Positions 19,289 to 25,275 of a stretch of DNA of 64,000 nucleotides are shown in pieces (positions within the stretch are counted from its first letter, which is position 1; each line of letters starts with the position of its first letter). This DNA comes from Bacteroidales bacterium. GTDB lineage: Bacteria; Bacteroidota; Bacteroidia; Bacteroidales; WCHB1-69. The notes beneath the pieces are model-generated. The model searched no databases, had not been told where the DNA came from, and saw only the letters and a list, made by a program, of their open reading frames with translations. The stretch is taken from assembly GCA_017549765.1 (NCBI GenBank), contig JAFYNM010000008.1, positions 1 to 64,000 on the forward strand, read 5' to 3'. The position numbers and the translations under genes are program-made.

Positions 19289-19311
19289 ATTTCAACTAAA
19301 ACTGACAGAAG

Positions 19312-20556
19312 ATGAAAAGAACAATGGCTTTGCTGCTGTTTTCCATGATGATGGTCTATGCTCAATCTCAGGTCATCCCTGGAGCGTGGCGTACCGAGTA
19401 CTATTTGCCCATGCTGGAGGGCAAGCGTGTGGCGGTGTGCGGCAACCAGACCTCCTTGGTGGATACTTGTCGTTATGAGTTTCTCTCCCCGGATTCCAAT
19501 ATCGTGGTGATCAACTGCCCCCAAAAATCGTTACGATCCGCGGAAATGCCCCATCTGGTGGATGTGTTGTTGGCGAACAAGGTGCAGGTGGTTAAGATCT
19601 TCTGTCCGGAGCACGGCTTCCGCGGTAATGCCGAGGCTGGGGCGCACATCGCCTCCGGGGTGGATGAGAAGACAGGTCTTCCCATCATCTCGCTCTATGG
19701 CAATAATAAGAAGCCGCAAGCATCCCAGTTGGAGGATGTGGACGTGATCGTCTTCGATCTGCAAGATGTGGGCTGCCGTTTCTACACCTACATCTCCACG
19801 TTGCACTATGTGATGGAGGCCGCCGCCGAGAACGGGGTGGAGGTCATCGTCCTGGACCGTCCCAACCCCAATGGCTATTTTGTCGATGGGCCAGTGCTCA
19901 AGCCCCAATGGAAATCCTTTGTGGGCATGCATCCCGTGCCGGTGGTCTATGGCATGACGATAGGGGAGTATGCCTGCATGGTTAATGGAGAAGGTTGGCT
20001 TTCGGAAAGCCGTACGTGCAAGCTGACGGTTGTGACTATCAATGGCTATACGCACCGGACGCGTTACACGTTGCCTGTGCGTCCGTCGCCCAACTTGCCC
20101 AATGATGAAGCTATCTATTTATATCCGTCTCTCTGTTTCTTTGAGGGTACCAATGTCAGCATTGGGCGCGGCACAGAATACCCTTTTCAGATGTACGGAT
20201 CCCCGCAAATGACCAAGGGCGACTACACCTTCACGCCGCAGCCCATCAAGGGCGTGTCGGAGAACCCGCCCTGCAAGGGAAAACTCTGTCGTGGCTATTT
20301 CCTGTATCCGATGGCGCACGACTCGCTGAAAACCTCCAATCGGCTCTCGTTGGAGTATCTGATCAATGCTTACAGATGTACGTCCGACAAGAGTGTTTTC
20401 TTTACCAATGCCGCCTTCTTCGACAAACTGGCGGGCACCGACCAGTTGCGGAAGCAGATTGTCCAGGGCCTGACGGAAGAGCAAATCCGCGCCACCTGGC
20501 AAGCCGACCTCGACAGTTTCATGGTGGTCAGGGAGAGGTATTTGTTGTATGAGTGA
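19312..20556 (+). CDS. namZ: NamZ-type exo-beta-N-acetylmuramidase (DUF1343)
   Basis: A 414-residue secreted protein with a signal peptide (MKRTMALLLFSMMMVYAQSQ) and a full-length DUF1343 domain. Family blocks seen are GKRVAVCGNQTSLVD, KIFCPEHGFRGNAEAGAHI, DVIVFDLQDVGCRFYTYISTL, LDRPNPNG, and FFEGTNVSIGRGTEYPFQMYG. Characterised members (NamZ) cleave terminal MurNAc from peptidoglycan fragments, so a role in cell-wall recycling or murein scavenging in the periplasm is expected. It follows the terminator of the giant surface gene and stands alone; no strong promoter box was seen in the 77-bp gap. Confidence 0.88.
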   Translation: MKRTMALLLFSMMMVYAQSQVIPGAWRTEYYLPMLEGKRVAVCGNQTSLVDTCRYEFLSPDSNIVVINCPQKSLRSAEMPHLVDVLLANKVQVVKIFCPEHGFRGNAEAGAHIASGVDEKTGLPIISLYGNNKKPQASQLEDVDVIVFDLQDVGCRFYTYISTLHYVMEAAAENGVEVIVLDRPNPNGYFVDGPVLKPQWKSFVGMHPVPVVYGMTIGEYACMVNGEGWLSESRTCKLTVVTINGYTHRTRYTLPVRPSPNLPNDEAIYLYPSLCFFEGTNVSIGRGTEYPFQMYGSPQMTKGDYTFTPQPIKGVSENPPCKGKLCRGYFLYPMAHDSLKTSNRLSLEYLINAYRCTSDKSVFFTNAAFFDKLAGTDQLRKQIVQGLTEEQIRATWQADLDSFMVVRERYLLYE

Positions 20557-20600
20557 TCAGTTGTCAGTTAGAAGTTTGGAGTTAGAAGTTAGCAGTTTTC
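20557..20600. repeat. degenerate 7-bp repeats (GTTAGAA / GTTAGCA type)
   Basis: Low-complexity stretch made of units such as GTCAGTTAGAAGTTTGGAGTTAGAAGTTAG. Similar tracts, in either orientation, occur at 25215-25275, 26935-27012 and 56945-56985. Confidence 0.5.
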
Positions 20601-20647
20601 CTTGAGCAGTCCCGACAGGGACAAGAGCTCGGTAGAATAATAGTTGT

Positions 20648-20828
20648 CAGTGAACGGTGATCAGTTGGGGAGTGGTCAGAGGAGTGGGTGATGGCATTGG
20701 TTTTTATGGGAATTGAGTGGCTATGATGGTGGCGAGAACGAGCCCCACAAGGCAGCCCGTTAGGACTGCCGGTATTGGTAGGACAATGGAGGCATGGCGT
20801 TATGTTACGCACGCCGCAGGTGTGCGGG
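20648..20828 (+). repeat. intergenic repeat, copy A
   Basis: Matches 24783-24955 over its length. The core 20702-20828 is nearly identical to 24830-24955, with only scattered substitutions and a small gap. Both copies include a hairpin-like segment (GGCAGYCC GTTA GGACTGCC) and end in a CGCCGYAGGTGTGCG motif. No ORF is conserved between the two copies, so it is treated as a non-coding dispersed repeat. Confidence 0.75.
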
Positions 20829-20898
20829 CAATCATGGCAAAGATTTTTATTTTTCCACGAAAAGATGTTTTTGTAGTTCGTCATCAGGTAATAATATG

Positions 20899-20906
20899 TA
20901 TATTTG
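20899..20906 (+). promoter_or_regulatory. putative promoter for the accessory secreted-protein pair
   Basis: -7 box TATATTTG (followed by CCCC); TTTG lies 25 bp upstream, at 20870-20873. Transcripts from here would have a leader of about 350 nt that contains the rod-like hairpin at 20983-21106 before the first gene at 21261. Confidence 0.45.
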
Positions 20907-20982
20907 CCCCGTCATTTCTGTACGCAAGTCGTTACAGGGATGATGAATTAAATGACATAACGAGCTTGACGCTCTTGTTCTC

Positions 20983-21106
20983 CTATCGCAAAGTCTGGAA
21001 AACATTGCTAGAAACAGAGAATAAGAAGCCGAAAAGTTCACGTTTTAGGCGTGGATTTTATTCGACCCTTATTTTGTTTCATGGTTATTCCAGACACCTG
21101 CGATAG
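20983..21106 (+). ncRNA. unexplained 124-nt rod-like hairpin (RNA or repeat element)
   Basis: A long imperfect inverted repeat whose arms pair in register: CTATCGCA/TGCGATAG, GTCTGGAA/TTCCAGAC, GAAAC/GTTTC, AATAAG/CTTATT, CGAA/TTCG and an apical CACG/CGTG around a 7-nt loop. It is bracketed by the 12-bp direct repeat GAATTAAATGAC at 20945-20956 and 21215-21226. There is no reading frame of note. It may be a structured leader of the gene at 21261, a stand-alone small RNA, or a MITE-like element. The strand is assigned only because the nearest promoter and genes are on plus. Confidence 0.5.
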
Positions 21107-21260
21107 AAATAAGTGGCATCAAAATAAGGTTCATGCCTTTTTTGTGCCCTTGATTAGAACATCAGTTTCCTGCTCTTGTGGCGGGGAAGCCGAAAACCGT
21201 GAATAGAGTAGGCAGAATTAAATGACCTGATGAGCCGACAGGGAAACACGGCAGTTCATA

Positions 21261-21785
21261 ATGAAGAAAGTTATATTACTATTACTGGTTGTAATCTTCA
21301 TTTTTAATGAGGGCGATGCGCAGAAACGCCCTTTGAAAAAGGTGAGAAAAATTGGAGAGATTAACATGGTGTCCTCAAGGAATGTGGGAAATATGGCTGA
21401 TTATGAGTTGCTTGCTTCATATGCTCGAGGAAATCAAAGAAAAATTTCAAAAAGCAAGGCGCTTACAATACAAGATGCTTTAGACCAAACCGTTAGAGAA
21501 GTCCCTGGAGGCGTGTTTTTAATGAATGCTACATTTTATTTGGTAAAAGGCAGATACTTCGCAGTGGAAGGAGATGTTTGGGGACTCAAACAGAATGCCA
21601 ATTATAAAGGGTTTCATGTAGGCGACCACGTGATGTGGAAAACAGGGGCAATATATAAAAAAGGAACTATTGAAGCCGTGAAAGATTCTGAAAGTTGTGT
21701 TGTTATTGAAGATGGAACAATGAATCGCACAACCATTAAGTATGTGAAATTGATGCGTGCAGATGGGGAAATACCAGAAGAATAA
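21261..21785 (+). CDS. AT-rich unknown secreted protein (174 aa)
   Basis: Function not recognised. A signal peptide (MKKVILLLLVVIFIFNEGDAQ) is followed by a basic segment and, in the C-terminal half, a stretch with the look of a small SH3/Tudor-like barrel (GFHVGDHVMWKTGAIYKKG, then CVVIEDGTMNRTTIKYVKLM). The fold suggestion is only a pattern impression. Its codon use is visibly more AT-rich than that of the genes outside the accessory segment. The next gene starts 11 bp downstream, so the two are probably read together. Upstream lies a 350-bp leader with a rod-like hairpin. Confidence 0.7.
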   Translation: MKKVILLLLVVIFIFNEGDAQKRPLKKVRKIGEINMVSSRNVGNMADYELLASYARGNQRKISKSKALTIQDALDQTVREVPGGVFLMNATFYLVKGRYFAVEGDVWGLKQNANYKGFHVGDHVMWKTGAIYKKGTIEAVKDSESCVVIEDGTMNRTTIKYVKLMRADGEIPEE

Positions 21786-21796
21786 TCCAATATAAT

Positions 21797-22963
21797 ATGA
21801 TGAATAATATGAAATCCAAAACAATTTTTGTATATCTAATCATTTTTATTAGCGTTTTTTCAGCTTTCTCTCAAGCACCACTCCGTGTTGCTGATTTGTC
21901 TTTTAAGATAAATAGTAATAACACTCAGGAATTCTGTTATAGTTTTACCGAAGGTGATGTAATAGTTGTGGATTTTGAACTCATAAAAGGTAAAGGCATT
22001 GATTTTGAAGTGATAGAGTTGCCTAGTCTAACCAAGATTAAACAATATACGGCAAGAATATCGAATTATCGGATAAACGTCACTTCCACTAATGTGTATC
22101 TGTTTAGAATTTCTAATGGCTTAGGAAACAAACTTTGTTCTCTTAGCATAAAACGCATTCCTAAATCATCAGAAACAGCTAATTATAATACTGGATGGCA
22201 GTGGAAAACACTTTATGATACTACTTACGTGAACTACCAAGAGGATTCACTTGTAGGGCACGACACAGTGCATTATACTGAAACTGTGAAAGAGGTCTCA
22301 TCCCGAGAGATTAATGAAGAATATTTAGTAGAAACAACAGAGGAGATACGCTCGTCGGGTATTGTTGTAAAGGATAATCCGCGCACTTATATAGAGATTA
22401 AATTACCACATAATCAATATGATAAATATGTGGATAAAATCGTACGTGGATGGGGGTGCTGGTTGTGTGTAGGTGATAATTCAGAAAACTTTTGGAATAA
22501 GAATAAAAATTATATTTCACAAACTGTATCTACGATCGCAGGAAAAGCAATAGGACCTATTGGGGCATTTGTCGCAGGAGGGGTAACATCATTGATAATA
22601 CCTGGTTCATCTAATGATAATGTTGCGTGGTCAATCTTGCAATCTAATAATGATGTGAACTTGTTTATGAGAGGAGGTGCAATTTGTCCTTATTCTTGTT
22701 TGCGAAATGGAGACGGTCCAGGTGCATTTGTGAGATTTGTAGAAGACCATACACAAGGCACGTATTACATTTGCTTATATAATGATAATCCACATAAAAG
22801 GATTAGAGTGACGGTAAAAGTTTCTGCACTCGTGGAAACTATTATTTATAAAGATGTGGAGTATCAACGCACAAAGATTGTTCCCAAATATGTCAAGCTG
22901 GCCAAAACACGCATGGATATATCATCAAGGCAAATCAGAGTTCCTGTTGAAAATAGTAGGTGA
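21797..22963 (+). CDS. AT-rich unknown secreted protein with glycine-rich hydrophobic segment
   Basis: Function not recognised; 388 residues. An N-terminal signal peptide (about residues 8-25) precedes a beta-rich domain (to about 125) that resembles a carbohydrate-binding or jelly-roll sandwich only in general pattern. A linker rich in Thr and Glu follows (about 130-195). A Gly/Ala-rich hydrophobic stretch at about 240-265 (TIAGKAIGPIGAFVAGGVTS) could insert into or lie on a membrane. Next is FMRGGAICPYSC and another beta-rich part. Several starts are possible (first two codons ATG ATG). It is paired with the gene at 21261 and equally AT-rich. Confidence 0.7.
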   Translation: MMNNMKSKTIFVYLIIFISVFSAFSQAPLRVADLSFKINSNNTQEFCYSFTEGDVIVVDFELIKGKGIDFEVIELPSLTKIKQYTARISNYRINVTSTNVYLFRISNGLGNKLCSLSIKRIPKSSETANYNTGWQWKTLYDTTYVNYQEDSLVGHDTVHYTETVKEVSSREINEEYLVETTEEIRSSGIVVKDNPRTYIEIKLPHNQYDKYVDKIVRGWGCWLCVGDNSENFWNKNKNYISQTVSTIAGKAIGPIGAFVAGGVTSLIIPGSSNDNVAWSILQSNNDVNLFMRGGAICPYSCLRNGDGPGAFVRFVEDHTQGTYYICLYNDNPHKRIRVTVKVSALVETIIYKDVEYQRTKIVPKYVKLAKTRMDISSRQIRVPVENSR

Positions 22964-23022
22964 TTGAAATTATTATTTTCAAATGATATGAAGGAACCTC
23001 GCAAGGAGGAATGATCACCTAC
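22956..23022 (+). other. inverted repeat after the AT-rich gene pair
   Basis: GTAGGTGAT (22956-22964) and ATCACCTAC (23014-23022) form a perfect 9-bp inverted repeat across a 49-nt loop, followed by CTTTTA. It overlaps the stop codon of the upstream gene. It could be a weak terminator, although the loop is long. Confidence 0.3.
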
Positions 23023-23052
23023 CTTTTACCTCTTCATTTTGGAAGGTATTAT

Positions 23053-23205
23053 TTAGCCAACCATTTCATAGCAAGCATCAAGTTTCTGGTGGAAAATACC
23101 TCCGAATTGATCAAGCGACATATACCCCTCAGGCAAGAGGGTGTCTTCTACAACAGGCGCCTGATGAGCGATTCCGTACATGGCAGATGGCTCGTGCGCT
23201 TCCAT
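23053..23205 (-). CDS. small protein resembling short antitoxin-like ORFs
   Basis: A 50-residue ORF starting MEAHEPSAMYGIAHQAPVVE and ending with LPEGYMSLDQFGGIFHQKLD plus ten more residues. The second half has the E-G-Y-M-(S/T)-L-x-x-F pattern seen in short Bacteroidales proteins that precede RelE/ParE-type toxin genes, although no toxin follows here (the strand is empty to 22964). The reading is preferred over the plus-strand ORF 23011-23379 because its residues look protein-like. It may be an orphan remnant. Whether it is expressed is unknown. Confidence 0.4.
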   Translation of the reverse strand: MEAHEPSAMYGIAHQAPVVEDTLLPEGYMSLDQFGGIFHQKLDACYEMVG

Positions 23206-23443
23206 GTTAACCTGAGGTTTTGTTTTGTAGGTTCTTTTTTGGTGATTATATACATGATGGCACACACTCCCTTTCGCGGCGGGCACGTCACGTGCCTCTT
23301 GGCAGGTGCTTCCCGCGCCGCGACCTGTCACGCGCGCACGCCCATCCCCACACTGCGGCTCCGCCTTGTATGGGGTTAATAAAATGGTGTCTCTCCGAGA
23401 CACTTCCCCAGAGAGCGCGCGGGCGGGAATGGCGGACAGAGCG

Positions 23444-23490
23444 GGGACGTTTGTTGGCTACCGATACCTTCAGCCCTAGCGGGCTGAAAG
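23444..23490 (+). repeat. 47-bp direct repeat with REP-like hairpin, copy 1
   Basis: Identical over 47 bp to 24565-24611. Includes the perfect hairpin TTCAGCCC TAGC GGGCTGAA, like the short palindromic repeats scattered in Bacteroidota genomes. The two copies bracket the RhuM-like gene. Confidence 0.85.
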
Positions 23491-23619
23491 GAGTGGCGAA
23501 GAACGATGCACGTTGCCATCCCACCCCTTAACTTCTTAGTTCCTTAACTCCTCCCCGCTTTGTATTTTACAATTGATAGTTAAAATCATTTGATTATCAA
23601 TAATTTACATTAATTATTG

Positions 23620-23627
23620 TATCTTTG
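23620..23627 (+). promoter_or_regulatory. -7 box of the RhuM-like gene
   Basis: TATCTTTG followed by CGG, 24 bp before the ATG at 23652. A TTTG at 23589-23592 is further upstream than usual. Confidence 0.5.
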
Positions 23628-23651
23628 CGGCGTTTTTTTAATAGGGATTGT

Positions 23652-24512
23652 ATGGAAACAAATATAGACAAAAATGGCAAAGGCGAGATCATCCTCTACC
23701 AGCCAGACGACAATATCCGATTGGAGGTGAGAATGGAGGGTGAGACGGTGTGGCTCACACAGCAGCAGATGGCGCAGTTGTTCCAAAGAGACAGAACGGT
23801 TATTGGACGACATATAAAAAAAATATTTGAGGAAGGAGAATTGGATGCATCTATGGTATGTGCAAATTTTGCACATACCACTCCGCATGGTGCAATTCAA
23901 GATAAATGGCAGAACAATGAGGTTGTAATGTACAACCTTGATGTGATTATTTCCGTTGGATACAGGGTTAAAAGTATGCGTGGAACGCAATTCAGGATTT
24001 GGGCTACACGGACTTTGAAAAATGTCCTTCTGTGTGGGTATGCAGTGACACAGCGCATTGAGAGTTTGGAACGGCGAGTAGATGAACACGACAAGCAAAT
24101 CGGTTTTTTTGTACGCACAGCCCTGCCGCCTCTGCAAGGTGTTTTCTGTGATGGGCAAATTTTTGATGCCTATACCTTTGCTTCAGATCTGATTCGCTCC
24201 GCACGGGAACGGATTATACTCATCGACAACTATGTGGATGATTCCGTGTTGAAGATGTTTACCAAGCGGGGCGAGGGTGTCAATGCGACCATTGTCACCA
24301 AGCACATCTCAGACACACTGGTGCTGGACATAGAACGCCACAACCGACAATATCCTCCAGTGGAGGTTCTCACCTCCAACCGCTTCCACGACCGTTTTAT
24401 CATTTTGGACGACACCGTCTATCACCTCGGAGCTTCTCTTAAAGATCTCGGCAAGAAGCTGTTTGCGTTTTGCCGGATGACATTGGATGTTTCTATGCTG
24501 ATGGGTAATTGA
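23652..24512 (+). CDS. RhuM-like DNA-binding protein with PLD-like C-terminus
   Basis: 286 residues in two parts. The N-terminal part (about 1-140) matches the virulence RhuM / Fic-associated family: GEIILYQPDDNIRLEVR, VWLTQQQMAQLFQRDRTVIGRHIKKIFEEGEL (helix-turn-helix-like), NEVVMYNLDVIISVGYRVKSMRGTQFRIWAT. The C-terminal part (about 170-286) resembles a phospholipase D-like fold: GQIFDAYTFASDLIRSARERIILIDNYVDDSVLKMF and RFHDRFIILDDTVYHLGASLKDLGKK. The HxK motif of active PLD enzymes is HDR here, so catalysis is doubtful. The gene is bracketed by 47-bp direct repeats and looks mobile. The role is unknown; RhuM-type genes are often found in islands. Confidence 0.8.
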   Translation: METNIDKNGKGEIILYQPDDNIRLEVRMEGETVWLTQQQMAQLFQRDRTVIGRHIKKIFEEGELDASMVCANFAHTTPHGAIQDKWQNNEVVMYNLDVIISVGYRVKSMRGTQFRIWATRTLKNVLLCGYAVTQRIESLERRVDEHDKQIGFFVRTALPPLQGVFCDGQIFDAYTFASDLIRSARERIILIDNYVDDSVLKMFTKRGEGVNATIVTKHISDTLVLDIERHNRQYPPVEVLTSNRFHDRFIILDDTVYHLGASLKDLGKKLFAFCRMTLDVSMLMGN

Positions 24513-24532
24513 AGATGATAAACGAAGATTGC

Positions 24533-24953
24533 TCGCACACCTACGGCGTGCGATGGTTCGTGTTGGGACGTTTGTTGGCTACCGATACCTTCAGCCCTAG
24601 CGGGCTGAAAGAGATGGCGAAGGGTGTTCCGTTATCTCCATGAGTGAAGGTCCCAGCATTGAGGCCTATCATCATTGTGATTGCCGCAGAGGAGGAGGTG
24701 TATTATCGTTTTTTCGTACCCTATCATCCTGAGGTGCGCGAGAACGTACAATTTGGATGTTTTTTTCCGTGTTGTGTGTACTGTGATCAGTGAATGGTAG
24801 GGGAGTGGCCAGAGAGAGGGTGCGTTGCGTTTTATGGGAATTGTTTGGCCATGATGGTGGCGAGAACGAGCCCCACGGGGCAGTCCGTTAGGACTGCCGG
24901 TATCGGTAGCAATGGAGGTGTGACGTATTGTTACGAACGCCGTAGGTGTGCGA
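24533..24953. mobile_element. 421-bp element with perfect 17-bp inverted ends
   Basis: TCGCACACCTACGGCGT at 24533-24549 is the exact reverse complement of 24937-24953. Inside are copy 2 of the 47-bp repeat, an AT-rich middle, and copy B of the dispersed intergenic repeat. There is no transposase and no flanking duplication that I could confirm, so a MITE-like, non-autonomous element is only one reading. Confidence 0.4.
24565..24611 (+). repeat. 47-bp direct repeat with REP-like hairpin, copy 2
   Basis: Exact copy of 23444-23490, located 53 bp after the stop of the RhuM-like gene. It contains the same TTCAGCCC/GGGCTGAA hairpin. Confidence 0.85.
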
Positions 24954-24955
24954 GG
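24783..24955 (+). repeat. intergenic repeat, copy B
   Basis: Second copy of the repeat at 20648-20828. Here the hairpin GGCAGTCC GTTA GGACTGCC is perfect; in copy A one pair is broken. The right end forms the right inverted end of the element at 24533-24953. Confidence 0.75.
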
Positions 24956-24965
24956 GTTCTTGTCA

Positions 24966-25205
24966 TTAATCCTCTTGGTCAAAATCCTTCTTGGCCCAAT
25001 TCCAGAATGCAGCAAACAGTAAGCAGGGTAAGTAGAGCCACCAGTCATGAAGAATGTCAGCCCAACTTTGAGGCCCCATTCCTAGAAAGGAATAAAAGTG
25101 TATAGGGAGGATGATTAAGCAAAAAGCGAGTGCCAGCATTAGAAAGAAATGCAGCCATTTCTTTGTTCTCTTGCTCATTTTTTTCTTTTTCATGCTTGAT
25201 ATCAT
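24966..25205 (-). CDS. small two-helix membrane protein
   Basis: A 79-residue protein of unknown function: a very basic N-terminus (MKKKKMSKRTKKW), a transmembrane segment (FFLMLALAFCLIILPIHFY), a short loop, and a second hydrophobic stretch (WWLYLPCLLFAAFWNWA) before an acidic tail. Starts at 25205, 25193 or 25178 are all possible. It lies between the repeat element and a 7-bp repeat tract and has no obvious partner. Confidence 0.5.
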   Translation of the reverse strand: MISSMKKKKMSKRTKKWLHFFLMLALAFCLIILPIHFYSFLGMGPQSWADILHDWWLYLPCLLFAAFWNWAKKDFDQED

Positions 25206-25214
25206 CTTTGTCTC

Positions 25215-25275
25215 TACATGTGTCTCCCGTTAACCTAACTGACAACTGATAACTGCAAACTCGTAACTTCTCTTA
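25215..25275. repeat. degenerate 7-bp repeats (CTGATAACT / AACTTCT type)
   Basis: Contains CTAACTGACAACTGATAACTG and CTCGTAACTTCTC; the same kind of tract as at 20557-20600 and 26935-27012. Confidence 0.45.

Larger units (their letters stand above)
23206..23651. other. GC-rich intergenic region with short palindromes
   Basis: No gene seen. It holds GGCACGT C ACGTGCC (23282-23296), a hairpin GTGTCTC/GAGACAC with a 3-nt loop (23387-23403), one copy of a 47-bp repeat (23444-23490), and a -7 box TATCTTTG at 23620-23627. It then turns AT-rich just before the RhuM-like gene. The abrupt change in composition suggests inserted material. Confidence 0.5.

Noticed and set aside
20717..21106. 129-codon ORF over the repeat and hairpin
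   Set aside because: Crosses a non-coding repeat whose other copy does not keep the frame.
20983..21106. Retron msr-msd reading of the rod-like hairpin
   Set aside because: No reverse transcriptase gene is present in the window.
23011..23379. 122-codon plus-strand ORF
   Set aside because: No recognisable features; the opposite short ORF at 23053-23205 looks more protein-like.
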